NCBI GenBank assembly: GCA_033297205.1
Contig: MU859194.1
Coordinates: 1-64,000 of the forward strand
Direction: 5' to 3'
Origin: Pseudoneurospora amorphoporcata
Taxonomy: Eukaryota > Ascomycota > Sordariomycetes > Sordariales > Sordariaceae
Length of the DNA stretch: 64,000 nucleotides
Under the pieces are notes generated by a model that was given only the letters and a program-made list of their open reading frames with translations, made no database searches and was not told where the DNA came from. Shown here piece by piece: positions 31,535 to 42,536 of the stretch (the stretch's first letter is position 1; every line of letters begins with the position of its first letter). The position numbers and the translations under genes are program-made.

Positions 31535-34500
31535 CTAGGAAGTCTGAATAGCGGTTGGCGCACTCCTAGACCAGGCACTATCCCTCCCCCTGTATCCACC
31601 TCTGCCCCTAGCCTGCTGGTGCGACCCATGAGGTCCGGTGGGAGGACCGCTAGGTCCCTGGTCATTAGGTGAAGAAGCGTCCCTGCCGCTGCCACGACCT
31701 CCAGGCATGCCGCGCTGGCCGTGAGGCGCATTAGGAAGACGGCCACCGCGCGGTGCACCGCCGCCACGACGAGGGTTGCTGCGCGTCCGGCTGAAGGGAA
31801 TAGTCACCGCCGTCACAAAGGGCGGATGACGGTCAGTTCCGGGGAAGGCAATGCGAATGACGCTGCCGATTCCGTTCGAGCTGGTGTCAATGCGGATGGG
31901 CTCGGCGCTGGTTGTGAGAGGGAAGAGTTTCCGATGAAGAGGCTTGGGTGCTGGTGCGTGGGTAGGCGCCCAGGCCATCTCAGGAAGCTCAGTAGGGATC
32001 CGTACAGTGGGCAAGGAGCCCATCTCCTGCTCCTCAAAGCAATCCTCGTCCATGTCCTTGGTTGTAGGAGACGCTTCGGCCATCATAGCGGCGGTAAGCG
32101 ACACCGTAACAGTCGCTTCCGGATGCTCATAGGCAGCGCGGCTCGTCGAATCCACTCCCGGAGCTGGTTTCTGTTGCGAGTGGGAAGGCTTGCGAGCGCC
32201 GAGAAGGCTGTCAATTCGAGCCTGCCAGGGGCTACCTGGGGTGGTTGCTGGTGCACGCTCCTCGCCCTTGTACGCAACCGTGTTAGCCCACGAGAAGGAC
32301 GGGCCTTGCGGCTTGGGGGCCTCGTAATTTTCTACCTTGGCTTCCTCTCTCGCCTGAGAGGGAGGTGGCAGGCGAACCTGAGGCCTGGGCGTAGGAATGC
32401 AGACATGGGGATTCTTGACATCGCCGTCAAAGGCCGGATGTCCCGTTGTCTCCGTATCGGGGGGAGGCGGCGAAGGGGAATGAGGGCGTTGGTACTCGGC
32501 AGCAGCCATGGTCTGTTGACGGCTGGGGAAGAACCTAGACGAGGTACGTGGTGCCGCGCCGGCATTAGCGAGGATAGCTGTGTTCGCAGCCGGGGCTTGT
32601 GTTTGTTGAGAAGCCTGACCGGCAACCCAAGGGTTCTCTTTTCCAACCCGGACGGTTTGTCGAGGGCCAGCCTCGACCCTCATACCATTTTCGTCAAGCT
32701 TGGTCGGACGCCAGACATCCTTGACAGCAGGCTGGATGTCCTCAACCGTGAGCCCCTTCTCAGCCCGGCGACGATCCTGCTCGGCGAATCTGTCCTTGAG
32801 CATGGCCTCGAAGGCCTGGTCGTTGAGACGCGCAGCACTGACCCATTGGTTCGCCTTGGCTTGTCGTTCGCTTTCAGACAGAGGAGCGGCGGGTGCGCTG
32901 GAATGGGTAGGTGGGGCAATGGGCGGCAGCCGAGCGGGAGCACCGTCGGGGAACAGATTGGTCCTGGGGCCCATGGTGTTCCGGCTTGGGGGTGCGATTG
33001 GGCCGGGTGGCTTGTTCGATACCGGAGGAGGAGGTGATGTGCCTAGGTCGGGGTTAAAGGTGCCGTTTCCTAGAGTGCGATTATTGCTAGGAGGACCCCA
33101 GACGTTCTTGGTTGTTGAGGTCTGCGAACCCCACGTAGCCGTGTATCGCCCTTGTTGCTTAGCGCTGCTAGACCAAAGCGGTTGTTGGCGGTTGTCAAGA
33201 GGCTCAGAATCCGGTAGAATTTGTGAAGGGACTCCGTCCGGCTGCTGTTCGACTTTTTCCGGTTGAGTGGTTGTGGGCGTTTTGACTTCTGCCTTCTCCG
33301 TCGGCTTTTGTTCGTCACTTGTGCCTGCCTGGGGCGCACCGTCCGTTGTAGAAGCGGGATGCTCCTTCGCTGCAGCCTTCTTGGCACTGTTGGATTCTGG
33401 GGCAGGACCCAGCGCCTGCAACTTGAGCCTGATACGCTCTTCGCGAGCTGCCTTCTCGCGCTCTTCTTCCTCCATGCGCCGTTTCCTGGCCGCCTCGACC
33501 TTCTCACGCATCAGCCTCTTCTGAAGCTCAATTTCTTGGTCCGTCACCAAAGGCACTTGTTCCTGCACATGCGGCGGCCCAACTGGGGGCACCCCAACCA
33601 TATCAGCAACGTGATGATGCGGCACCGGTGCTGCGTGAGCCACCGCTGGAGAAACCCGCGGTGGCCAACCCTGGTTGTGTGGGTGAGGGTGACGGGGACC
33701 GTATTGCAGGCCAGAAGGTGAGAAGTTCCTCGGTGACCCAGGGCCATCACTACCGGCAGTCATCGATTCGCGCCTGGCGTTGATAATCTCAGGGGGGTGC
33801 AACGGTTGCTCAAAGCCCTTGGCACGGTTCAAGTAGCCGCTGCTCACACCACTGACGTTGGATGAGCCGCGCCTACGGCCGTATGGCACATGCTGATCGC
33901 TAGTCCTGTGTGTTTGGAATGCGGCAGAGGGTTCGGCCGGGCCGTGGTGATCGTTGTGGGCAGGGCGTTGCAAGACAGAAGGCTGTCTGCCGTACTGGGG
34001 CTCTGGGCGCATCGATCCACGACGCTCCTGCACGGGCTCGTAGCGTCCGGAATGTGAATTATATAGTTCTCTGTTTCCACCACCGCCCGACCCGTCTCTC
34101 CATGGTCCTCTGCTGAAATCATCCGCGGCAATTTCCTTTGGTCCCGGAGGTCCTGGAGGGGGAAAGCCCGAATATTGAGTTGGCCCGTCTCTCTGGGGAT
34201 ATCTCGGTGCATGGTGACTCGGCGGCAGAGGTTCAGCGACCATAGGGGATACTTTCTCGACCTTTGGTATCGGTGCCCAGGGTGACTTGACAGGCGCTGG
34301 TTGCGCGGGAGGCTTTGCTACGAGGGTGAGCTTCTCGGCGGCGCCCTTGAGAATAAGACCCTTTCCAGACCCCAGGACTCCAGGCTTAATGACAGACGCG
34401 TAGCCTGGGGCAGGCGATTTCGGTTTCTCTGTAGCCACAGTTTCCTTGACGATTTCGACAGGTTTTGGAACGGGTTCCGGTTCGGGTGCTGGCGCGGACG

Positions 34501-35392
34501 GGGAATGCTCTTCGGCAAGTGGAATAGCAATCTTGGTACCATCCTTCCATGTGATCGTCTCCGGGGCCCAATCTTCGTCGTCATCGTCAATGTCGGCCCA
34601 ATTCGCCTGGCCTCTAGTATCTTCTGGTTGGAGCCGGCTCGCCATGTGAATTCCGTATTTCTTTAGTTCCTCGTCGGTATACTTTTTCGGCTCGGGGGGT
34701 GGGACAGCTGCCTGCTTGTTAGCTATGGGTAAGTCCGTCTCGTCTGGCATGGGTATATGCTCACGTCTATTCTTGTTCCACACGGCATTTGGATCTGGCG
34801 CACTACCCGTTTTGCCATTAGCGCCCATGGCAGATTTGACCGACCCGCTTCCCGTCTTTGCGATGAGCCTGGGCCGGGCCGTCAGACTTCCAAGGGCAGA
34901 GCTGAGGGTCGCTGTCGACGCTGCAGGCTTCTCGGCGACCTTGGCAGGGGCGGCGGCCGGCGCAGTGGCTTTTGTAGTGAGGAATTTTTGGTTGACATTG
35001 ATGGCCTTGAAGGCAATGGGCTTCTTGACAGTCGAAGAAGTGCGGGGCTTGTCGTCCTTGCTTTTCGCTGCTTCATTGTCGGATCCTCCGCTAACACTGA
35101 CTTCGGCCGAAGTTACCGCTTCATTCGCGATGTCGGATATATGCTTGTTCTCAATCTCTTCCGTAGCAGGGCTGGCAGTCTCGCCTGTTACTTGCGGCTG
35201 GTCGAGGGGAGCATTTTGCGCGTCCGGGGCATCGATCCTGATAGCCTGAGGAGAGGGTGAGCGGGTCAGTGCACAGAGCCGGCTGAGAGGACGATTTTCG
35301 GAGAGCAGTGGGCTACTCACAGGCTCGGCCTCGGAAGTTACGTGTGTTGCATCATCAGATCGGTCCTTTGCTACCTCAGCGGCCAACATCAT
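31535..35392 (-). CDS. Large disordered protein of unknown function with acidic WADI/D motif, charged coiled coil and RGG tail
   Basis: I do not recognise a characterised family. From ATG 35392 the frame runs to 31535. An in-frame 75-bp segment, 35320-35246, has all the marks of an intron (GTGAGT donor, GCACTGACC branch, CTCAG acceptor), so the likely product is about 1260 residues. Visible features in order: a Ser/Ala-rich start; a block ending in WADIDDDDEDWAPETITW followed by DGTKIAIP; a Pro-rich stretch; an E/R/K coiled coil (LQKRLMREKVEAARKRRMEEEER, about 33390-33540); a Pro/Gln-rich region with conserved-looking blocks (LNDQAFEAMLKDRFAEQDRRRAEKG near 32780); and a Gly/Arg-rich RGG tail at 31560-31780. 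The RGG tail and acidic Trp motif suggest RNA binding or translation-related work (inference only). A splice acceptor-like TTTCTCACAG lies just before the ATG, so an upstream exon is possible. Confidence 0.75.
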   Translation of the reverse strand: MMLAAEVAKDRSDDATHVTSEAEPVSSPLLSENRPLSRLCALTRSPSPQAIRIDAPDAQNAPLDQPQVTGETASPATEEIENKHISDIANEAVTSAEVSVSGGSDNEAAKSKDDKPRTSSTVKKPIAFKAINVNQKFLTTKATAPAAAPAKVAEKPAASTATLSSALGSLTARPRLIAKTGSGSVKSAMGANGKTGSAPDPNAVWNKNRREHIPMPDETDLPIANKQAAVPPPEPKKYTDEELKKYGIHMASRLQPEDTRGQANWADIDDDDEDWAPETITWKDGTKIAIPLAEEHSPSAPAPEPEPVPKPVEIVKETVATEKPKSPAPGYASVIKPGVLGSGKGLILKGAAEKLTLVAKPPAQPAPVKSPWAPIPKVEKVSPMVAEPLPPSHHAPRYPQRDGPTQYSGFPPPGPPGPKEIAADDFSRGPWRDGSGGGGNRELYNSHSGRYEPVQERRGSMRPEPQYGRQPSVLQRPAHNDHHGPAEPSAAFQTHRTSDQHVPYGRRRGSSNVSGVSSGYLNRAKGFEQPLHPPEIINARRESMTAGSDGPGSPRNFSPSGLQYGPRHPHPHNQGWPPRVSPAVAHAAPVPHHHVADMVGVPPVGPPHVQEQVPLVTDQEIELQKRLMREKVEAARKRRMEEEEREKAAREERIRLKLQALGPAPESNSAKKAAAKEHPASTTDGAPQAGTSDEQKPTEKAEVKTPTTTQPEKVEQQPDGVPSQILPDSEPLDNRQQPLWSSSAKQQGRYTATWGSQTSTTKNVWGPPSNNRTLGNGTFNPDLGTSPPPPVSNKPPGPIAPPSRNTMGPRTNLFPDGAPARLPPIAPPTHSSAPAAPLSESERQAKANQWVSAARLNDQAFEAMLKDRFAEQDRRRAEKGLTVEDIQPAVKDVWRPTKLDENGMRVEAGPRQTVRVGKENPWVAGQASQQTQAPAANTAILANAGAAPRTSSRFFPSRQQTMAAAEYQRPHSPSPPPPDTETTGHPAFDGDVKNPHVCIPTPRPQVRLPPPSQAREEAKVENYEAPKPQGPSFSWANTVAYKGEERAPATTPGSPWQARIDSLLGARKPSHSQQKPAPGVDSTSRAAYEHPEATVTVSLTAAMMAEASPTTKDMDEDCFEEQEMGSLPTVRIPTELPEMAWAPTHAPAPKPLHRKLFPLTTSAEPIRIDTSSNGIGSVIRIAFPGTDRHPPFVTAVTIPFSRTRSNPRRGGGAPRGGRLPNAPHGQRGMPGGRGSGRDASSPNDQGPSGPPTGPHGSHQQARGRGGYRGRDSAWSRSAPTAIQTS

Positions 35393-37128
35393 ACGCTGTG
35401 AGATTTCTGGTATTGGTCGGTTCGACGAGGGGGTGCTGGAATCGCAAGGGCTCGCGTAATGCGCCGGGGTATCTCGAGACTAAAGAAAGACGTGGAGGGA
35501 TAAGTCGATGGTAGACTGTTTGGGTGAAGATTCCGTCAGTATTGCTGCTGAATATGTGCTGGATAGGTACTGCAGTGGGACAAAAGAGCGCGCGCCGAAT
35601 ATGCGATGCGACTTTTTGCGCAACAAGATGGCTGACCAGACAGAGCTGAGACCAAGGTGTAAGAAGGGTGTGGGGGAGAGGAAGAGTGAGGGGAGAAAAA
35701 ACAGGCAGGGGAGGTCCAGGTGAAGTGCAACAAGGGGCCAGTTAACCTGGGGAAGTTGACTCAAGCGGCGAGGCAGAAGGTGGTGTTGAGCAACCAGACT
35801 ATAGTGGTGTAGAAGTAGGCAGGCACGTACCCCTCCCTAATGTCGTTTTGGCGACAGAATGGGCTGAGCCTTGGTTGGAGGCCAACTTACAATGCGAATC
35901 CTTGTTAGGTGTTTCGTGTCGTTGTGTACGAAGGGAAAAGGAAATAAGGTAAGGAGAGGGGGGATGAGGAGGGAAACGACAACGGACGTTGTGGTTGTGA
36001 AGGTGAGGGTCAGGTTAAGAGTTTCGGTATGGAGGTGCTGCAGCAAGATGGAAAATGGAAAGTGGATTATTACTGGCTCACCACTCCGTCCAGTGTCCCG
36101 TCCCCGTCACTGGCCACTGTGACTGGGCTGAGGCGAGCAGCAGACTGGAGCGAGCAGGGGACTCGACCAACTGCCTGACTGGCTGTCTGACGGGAGTGAA
36201 GCAACTGAAGCAACTTCTTGAGTGTGTCAACAAACAAGAAACAAGAGTGCTTACCTTGATGTTATCTCTCCGTTTGCTCTACACTCGCGAAAGTGACTCG
36301 TTGCGACTGAAGTTGAGTCTCTGTCATAGTGGAAATTGACGTTGAGGTGCCGTCGAAAGGCCACTGCAGTGCAGAGACACGGAGCTGTTGTTCAGGTGGC
36401 ACCCATGCTTTGCTTCCGGCCTAGCGCAGACCCGGCCGGCCATCCCAGCGACCCGCACCAAAAGGGAGCTTGGACCGCTTTCTCCAGACTCGCTCAATGA
36501 CAGTGCACAAACGGCAAGGTTGCAAGCGAGAACCAGGGGTCCTTCTCACATTCAACAAGACAACAACAGCCACACGCCTCGTCTATTTCCATGCGTCATG
36601 GAAAGCTCGTCGGGAGAAACAAGTTGCCATTGATATGTCAGTAGCAGTAGAATATTCTGCATGGCTCATGATGCTTGTTAATTTCAGTCTTTGGCGGTTC
36701 CCTTACAAAAAACACCCCCTTGGAGATCACATTCTGTGGTGTAAAAGGTTAAACCAACAGACTGAAACTGACAAGCTCGAGACTCCCTACAGTCACCGGG
36801 TTTCATTCATCTGGAACTATCAGATCATGATCCAGGGTGCCGTCTTGTCCAGATTGGTTCAAGCCTGCTCCAGCTTCCACGTGCTTGATCTTCCGCTTCC
36901 ATCTCCATAGTGGCCGCCAAACCGTCGCCCTACCTGCAAGATTGAATGTGGTTCGTTTCATGTAAGTCTCCCCGTTTGACATCACATCATCAAGATCCGC
37001 CGTTTGGAGGTGCCTAGGGGAACCACTCCATCTATTGGATAGCACTTATATACACGGCTGATTTCTTGGATTGTTCATCGCCAAGTAGGGAAAAGGGATA
37101 TCTCATGTTTAAATGTTCCGCCCCACGC
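35393..37128. other. Leader/promoter of the large unknown gene; 3' flank of subunit g
   Basis: About 1.7 kb without a convincing gene. The first few hundred bases are probably leader, possibly with a 5' untranslated intron, of the minus-strand gene. The short plus-strand frames between 36400 and 36910 show no recognisable protein. Confidence 0.4.
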
Positions 37129-38088
37129 TTAGTGAGCGTTGTTCTTGTGGTGGCCTTTTTTGTCACACGTCAGCGCATTGTCCTCGTTTCTATGCCCCCC
37201 TGGACTGCCCAAAGATGACAGTTCCAAGTTGGGATGATCAGGCCACTTACGGAGGTGGAAGTAGTAGTTCTGGGCATAACCGACGATCAGGAGACCGACA
37301 ATGGCGTGAATCACGGCTGTTTTTCCACATGTCAGCATTTCCCCTGCTCTGTTATTCCTCCAGCATTTTTCCATTCTGGCTTCTTTGCTCTCTGGCATCT
37401 CTGCCGGTATCTCGGGACCAAGGGTGACGTACGCTTGACGGTAGGGTTCTTGCCAAAGTGCTTAGCCTGGTACTTGCCCCAGAAGCCGGAAGCCTTGATC
37501 TCGGGGGCGGGACCGCGGGGAAGCTTCTCGTAGAAGGAGACGACGCGCTTCATGGCGACGGCATCGGGAGCACCGCCAATGGCCTGGAAATTGGGGGGGT
37601 TGTCGAGTTAGCCACTGGACCTCCTGGTTCTGTATATCTCGCCAATCGCATCGTCTGATTTCCTTGTCTTCCCATTTCCCCCCTAGTTTCTTGTCCTGGT
37701 CGTCTTGTCTTGGTTGTTGCTGGTCATGATTGCTGGCCGTTGTTGATTCCTCCATTGTCGTGTCCGTATCATCCGGCTTGATATGTTGCCTTGCACGCAT
37801 TTCCGTATTTTCGCCCATTGCCGGTTTCCCCATCTTCCTTGCTCTTTCTCTCCCATCATTGCCCATTGCAGCAGTTGTCGCACTTGGTAACCCAGTCCAT
37901 GTCGTATCTCGTCTATCGCATCATGTCTCGTCGGAATCGCAGCTGAATCAAAATCGGACGTACCTTGGGAGAGGCGACCTAGCACACATGCAATGTCAGC
38001 ATCATCATGCTCTGCCACATGCCCAATTATCAAAACTCACCTTGGGGGGGATAAGGGTAGAGAGCGCACGGCGGGTGACGAAGCTCAT
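37129..38088 (-). CDS. atp20: Mitochondrial ATP synthase subunit g (ATP20)
   Basis: Five small exons: 38088-38041, 37978-37964, 37583-37433, 37316-37251 and 37154-37129. Introns are 62, 380, 116 and 96 bp; all junctions keep frame and encode 101 residues. The 15-nt second exon encodes only VASPK. The product reads MSFVTRRALSTLIPPK, then AIGGAPDAVAMKRVVSFYEK, KASGFWGKYQAKHFGKNP, and a single membrane helix VIHAIVGLLIVGYAQNYYF with a His/Lys/Asn tail. Subunit g sits in the membrane part of F1Fo ATP synthase and with subunit e supports dimerisation and cristae shape (established); the helix contains GLLIVG, placed like the family's GxxxG-type contact. It shares a divergent promoter with the complex I 21-kDa subunit. 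The exons are individually too short to stand out, so this gene is easily missed. Confidence 0.85.
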
Positions 38089-38556
38089 TTTGGCGGTCGG
38101 TGGGTGGTTCAGCACTTGCACAGAGGTGTTGTTCCGATGTTGTCAACGGGATTTGAGCTGTTAAAACGCAAGGACCTTCTTTTGGCGACGGACGGCGGAG
38201 GGGGGTGCACGAGCCACTCACTCATCCATTTCCTCCGTCTCTCACTTCTTGCGCGGTTGTTTCCGGCTGGCCAATTGGAGAGGACATGGTGGGGGGTTGG
38301 GCTTGGCACTGACGGCTTCGAAGTTCGAACTTCCAGAGCCTCACAGCAAGCGTCAACGACAGGAAGCCAAGGTGGTCAGTGCTTCTCCCTGACTTCCACT
38401 ATATCGTCACAATCACTTGCGACTTCAATTGCGGCTCCTCTTTTCGCGGTGGGAATTGGACGACGACGACCAAGCTCCCCGAATCCACCGTGCACTCCTC
38501 TTCCGACTCCATCGATACGGTCGACGGTGTAATTGATAAACCCTACGATATCGAAA
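38089..38556. promoter_or_regulatory. Shared divergent promoter of ATP synthase subunit g and complex I 21-kDa subunit
   Basis: A 468-bp stretch separates the two ATGs, which are read outward. Both products are oxidative phosphorylation subunits, so common regulation is likely (inference). No specific binding motif was identified. Confidence 0.55.
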
Positions 38557-39437
38557 ATGTCTGCACTACGAGTTACCACCGCCTCGGCGGCGCGCATGTT
38601 GCGCACGAATGCCATGACCCCCAGAGCTTCTGTCATGGGTCGTCGAGCAGCCAGCAGCGGCACCGACGACTCTGCGGTTCGCTCTGCGGAAGCCGCCCGC
38701 GTGCCCGAGAAGCTTCCCAAGGAGGACTCGCCCATGAACACGCCCAAGCGGAACTCGCCCAATTACGATGTTCCTATTGATATAGCCACTTCGTATGCGC
38801 CCCCGGTGGTGTTATAAACCACCATCGATGTTCCAACAACTACACAAATCATGCCGTCTTTCCATATAGTCATCATGTAACGTTCAGTATGTGTTCATCG
38901 AGCTGCAACTGTTCTGACAATTCAAATGCAATGCCAGCACCTGGACCCCAGTCCCCAAGAACATCCAAAATGGTTCCGAGCAAGGCATCCTCCCCGCGGC
39001 CGTCGTCTCCGGTGCTCCCATGGAACTCCAGGCCCGTACAGTCCGGTAAGCCAGCCAGCATCCCGTCAAACCTATATCAGTAGTCACAACTCTTCATACT
39101 TGCCATGGACTGACCTAACATTGCGGGCAGCATCTTCCTCCCCTCCAAACCCGCCACCCAATCCTCCAACTCGCGCGTGCTCTGGCGCATGGACTGGGAC
39201 GTCCTCGAAAAGGGCCACAGATGGGAGAACCAGCTGATGGGCTGGCAGTCGTCGGGCGATTTCGTCCAGGGCACGCACCTCAACTTCCGCACCAAGGAGG
39301 AGGCCATTGCCTTTGCCGAGAAGCAGGGGTACGAGTATTTCGTGCAGGAGCCGAACCAGCGCCACTTTACGCCCAAGGCGTACGCCAACAACTTTTTGTA
39401 TAGCCCCAAGAAGCTGAAGGTTGTTAGGACCAAGTAG
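38557..39437 (+). CDS. nuo21: NADH:ubiquinone oxidoreductase 21-kDa subunit (NDUFS4-type)
   Basis: Three exons: 38557-38792, 38938-39045 and 39131-39437, with introns of 145 and 85 bp in frame, giving 216 residues. The N-terminal 35-45 residues are Arg/Ala/Ser-rich without acids, as in a mitochondrial presequence. The mature part contains VPKNIQNGSEQG, the KPATQSSNSRVLWRMDWDVL block, WENQLMGWQSSGDFVQGT, FRTKEEAIAFAEKQGYEY, and a C terminus ending in KKLKVVRTK. These are the hallmarks of NDUFS4, an accessory subunit on the peripheral arm of complex I near the NADH module that is needed for assembly and stability (established). In Neurospora it is the 21-kDa subunit. Start at ATG 38557; a preceding in-frame TTG is not credible. 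Confidence 0.93.
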
Positions 39438-40522
39438 AGTTGTAGGGGGAAGGGAAGGGAAGAGAGAGATGGGCATGGCATGGCATGGCATGGCAGCGCT
39501 GCATGCACAAAGCCGGTACTAAACTACCTTAGCTACCTTGGCCCGGCCGGTGTCAGTTCTGTTCTGTTCTGTTCTGTTGCTCTGCCTGCGGAAGAGGAAG
39601 AGGAAGAGCGGGATGTGGATGTGGGAAAAGAGGGATCACAGCAACCTCTAACTTCGGCTACGAAACGCTACAGGCTACATACAGGCTACAGGTACAAAGA
39701 AAGAAAGAAGGGAAGAACGGAAACCTCTGAGACGGACAAAGTAGTACAGAAAGAAAGACTGTTTGGTCTGTAAATATGGGAAACAACAGAACCATAGAAT
39801 GATGTACCAAATCAACCTAGAGCATTCGTTTTGCACATATTGCCTCTGTTGGCTTTTTGTATTGTGTTTGCATAAGGACGAGGCAAAAAAAAAAAAAACG
39901 ACAGCGTCATATGAGACTGAACTGGCCGACGGGAGATCTAGCGGGACCAAAGTCTAGACTTAAAACTAACAAGTTTGAGTTCAGGAGACGAAGTTCGTCA
40001 TTACAGGCAGAGCAAGAAGCTGCCTAAAGCGCAGGTGATATGAATGAAGCGGAAGAGGATCACCAGTCGAGAAAGCACGGGTGGTTGGAGGACACTGACA
40101 TTAAGCCTGGGATTTAAGAACAATAACCTAACTTGGTGGACAAGACGGAGGTAATCGACTTGTGCATTGTTGTGGAACTGGATGTAGACAACCTCTATTC
40201 GTGAGCTGTAAGGAACACGACAGACATCATACGGTAACATGACACTTTAGAGTTGACAGACAGCGGGACACAGAATCACAACACCAGAATGAGAACGACT
40301 GCTGACCATCAAAATATTATGTATTGTATTGTGTCAATGGAGCACCGACTCCTGAGACCTCGTCTTCTGATAATGATAATGCGGTGAACCAACCCGCTGG
40401 CAATACTTCATGCCCCAATAGCAACCAAAAGGCGTCATGTTCTACCGCCTATCAGAACGCCTTTCAACATGCTTCAAATCGTCAAAACATCCAATCATAA
40501 CGATGAACGCCAGTCCGGTATG

Positions 40523-40554
<32 letters not shown>

Positions 40555-40668
40555 ATCGAAAAGAAGAAAGCAAAAGGCAACTTCGTCCGTCTCCGGATAC
40601 TAGAGGTCTACCGTCGGTACAATACGCATAGGTAGAGATCGCCTCATAACCGTGCCCTTGCGAGAATT
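39438..40668. other. Convergent 3' region between nuo21 and GID8
   Basis: About 1.2 kb with a GGCAT array (about 39473-39495), an A12-type run near 39887 and a 30-base poly-A at 40523-40552. No gene recognised. Confidence 0.5.
40523..40552. repeat. Poly-A homopolymer, about 30 bases
   Basis: Uninterrupted A run 3' of the GID8 gene. Confidence 0.85.
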
Positions 40669-41816
40669 CTAGCTCAAAATCATCGGCTCATGCACATTAT
40701 CGTCCCCATTGCTGAGGCCCAGCTCGATACGGTCAGGAAGATTTCTCTTCTTGGACCGAGAAGTTGACTCAGCCCAGGCACGCATGCGAACGAGTTGACG
40801 GATAGCAGCTTCACGCCGGTCCATGTGCCGATGCAGGACTGCCTCATTCACTTGAGCTGCCGTGTTACGGCGCAGGTCAGAGTGGAGGAGCGCGGCCAGG
40901 TCGGGCTGGAGCTTGTCAGGCGGGAAGATGAGCAAGGCCATCGTTTTCTCGAGCTCCTTCAGGAACTGCTCGTTAGAGGCAGCGCGAGGAGCGAGCTTCT
41001 CCTGGGCAAAGTCGATGGCCGCTGTGGGATCATAGCCTCTGGCGTTGCGGATGAGCTCAATAAGCTGCAACCGAAGCAGGGAGAAGTGCAGCTGAGGATC
41101 ACTGTCGAGGATCTGAGCAACTTTGTTAGTCAAGGTTCGACATGAGGTGAATGCATGACAGAAAAGTTGATGTATGGTTGAGAAATCATAAAGAAGTGGT
41201 TGGTTCTCATCAAAGAGCCCGAAGGCTTATGCGTGGTGCATGATTGAAACTCGTGTTCTAATCATCTCAAGGGAGGGAAGAGGTGTGGAGGATAGAGGGT
41301 TGAACCTACACCAGGGTCAAGCTCATTGAGGTCGGAGATGGCCTTCTGGATGTTTCCAACATGGATGGCATGCTGGATTTCCTGACGAGCATTGATGGTA
41401 GGGTCTTCCTGCCTGGGCTTCAAGTTTGCCTCCTTTTGGAACTTTTCGGCGGCCTTGGGATATCCCTCCATTATTAGGTAGTCGAGGATCAGAGCATTGA
41501 TGTCACTGTGATGCTGTTAGCTATCGTCCAGTACCAAACAACGTGCGATGGTGGTTTCGATCAAAAGACAAAAGGGTGCAGCAAAAGTTCAGGGATTTCG
41601 AGATTAGATGCAGAGTTTCTCCTCATGGATATCAGAGAGATTCCCATTAAATGCGATCATCATGTTGCTGGGTGCGGTGTTGGGGACGCAAGTGAAGGAT
41701 GAAGCTTACCTCTTTGGCGACTTGACGTCGGCCACCTTGGTTTCGAAAGCATGTTTGGAAGGAGTTGCAGTCGAAGTTGAGGAAGTCTGTGATTGTATGC
41801 GACGGTGAGGGTCCAT
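40669..41816 (-). CDS. gid8: GID/CTLH E3 ligase complex subunit GID8 homologue (LisH-CTLH-CRA protein)
   Basis: Three exons: 41816-41710, 41505-41310 and 41112-40669, with introns of 204 and 197 bp, in frame, giving 248 residues. A short polar N terminus leads into a LisH dimerisation motif (about residues 37-63: SDINALILDYLIMEGYPKAA). A CTLH domain follows (INARQEIQHAIHVGNIQKAI, ending near the second junction) and then a CRA region (LHFSLLRLQLIELIRNA to about residue 210). This is the layout of Gid8/TWA1, a scaffold subunit of the GID/CTLH ubiquitin ligase that in yeast degrades gluconeogenic enzymes when glucose returns (established). The final 35 residues carry a basic patch and an acidic tail. 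The start ATG 41816 gives a splice-consistent first exon; intron 2 has a clear CTAAC branch site. Confidence 0.9.
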
Positions 41817-42536
41817 TGTTGGTGCTTGCCGATGACGTTGGTTGGTTGCGGTGGTGGTGGTGCGGGATATCCAGCCGGTCCGTGGGAGCAGTGAAGCAGA
41901 CGGGTATCGACGGCGGGAAGTGGTACTTGTAGAGGCGCAAAGACAGATGTGGGATTGGGGACAAATAAGCCGCCTCCTGGTGGATGATGAGCCAGAACGC
42001 TGCTAGCCAAACTGCCGCATCGGTTTCCCTTCACGTGTGCCAGCACATTGATGAAGTCACCGAATGCCGCACGCGCGCGAGCGGTGGACCGAAACCGGAA
42101 GGCCGGTTGTGGTTGGAAGAGATGGAAATAGAAGAGAAGAAAATTGGGATGACGCAGAGTTTCGGCGTAGAAATAGTTTTTTCGCAGATGAGAAGAGATT
42201 GCGGATATTGACGTGGAGTGGGAGCCGAGTGGAAGCAGGCGGCAGAATTGAACCAACGGAAGAGGATCAAAAGACTCGGAAGCAAATGCGGTCTGTGCAC
42301 AACTTTATCCATTTTGGCGGGGCAACACCGCCTGCCCCGCACACCTCACCATGGAAAGGAGCGCAAGTCTATGAGATCAGTCAACTGGTAACAGACCCTT
42401 CTTCGCTTCTACCTGCCATCCCAAACTGTCCCAAACCTCACAAGGACAAAACGAATTGGAAAGACATTCAACAAAATTCGATATGGCATATACATAAGAT
42501 TACGCTTTTAATCGAAAGCCTTCTCTGGAATGATTC
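41817..42536. other. Divergent region between GID8 and a small ORF
   Basis: About 720 bp, probably the GID8 promoter and leader. No other gene recognised. Confidence 0.45.
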
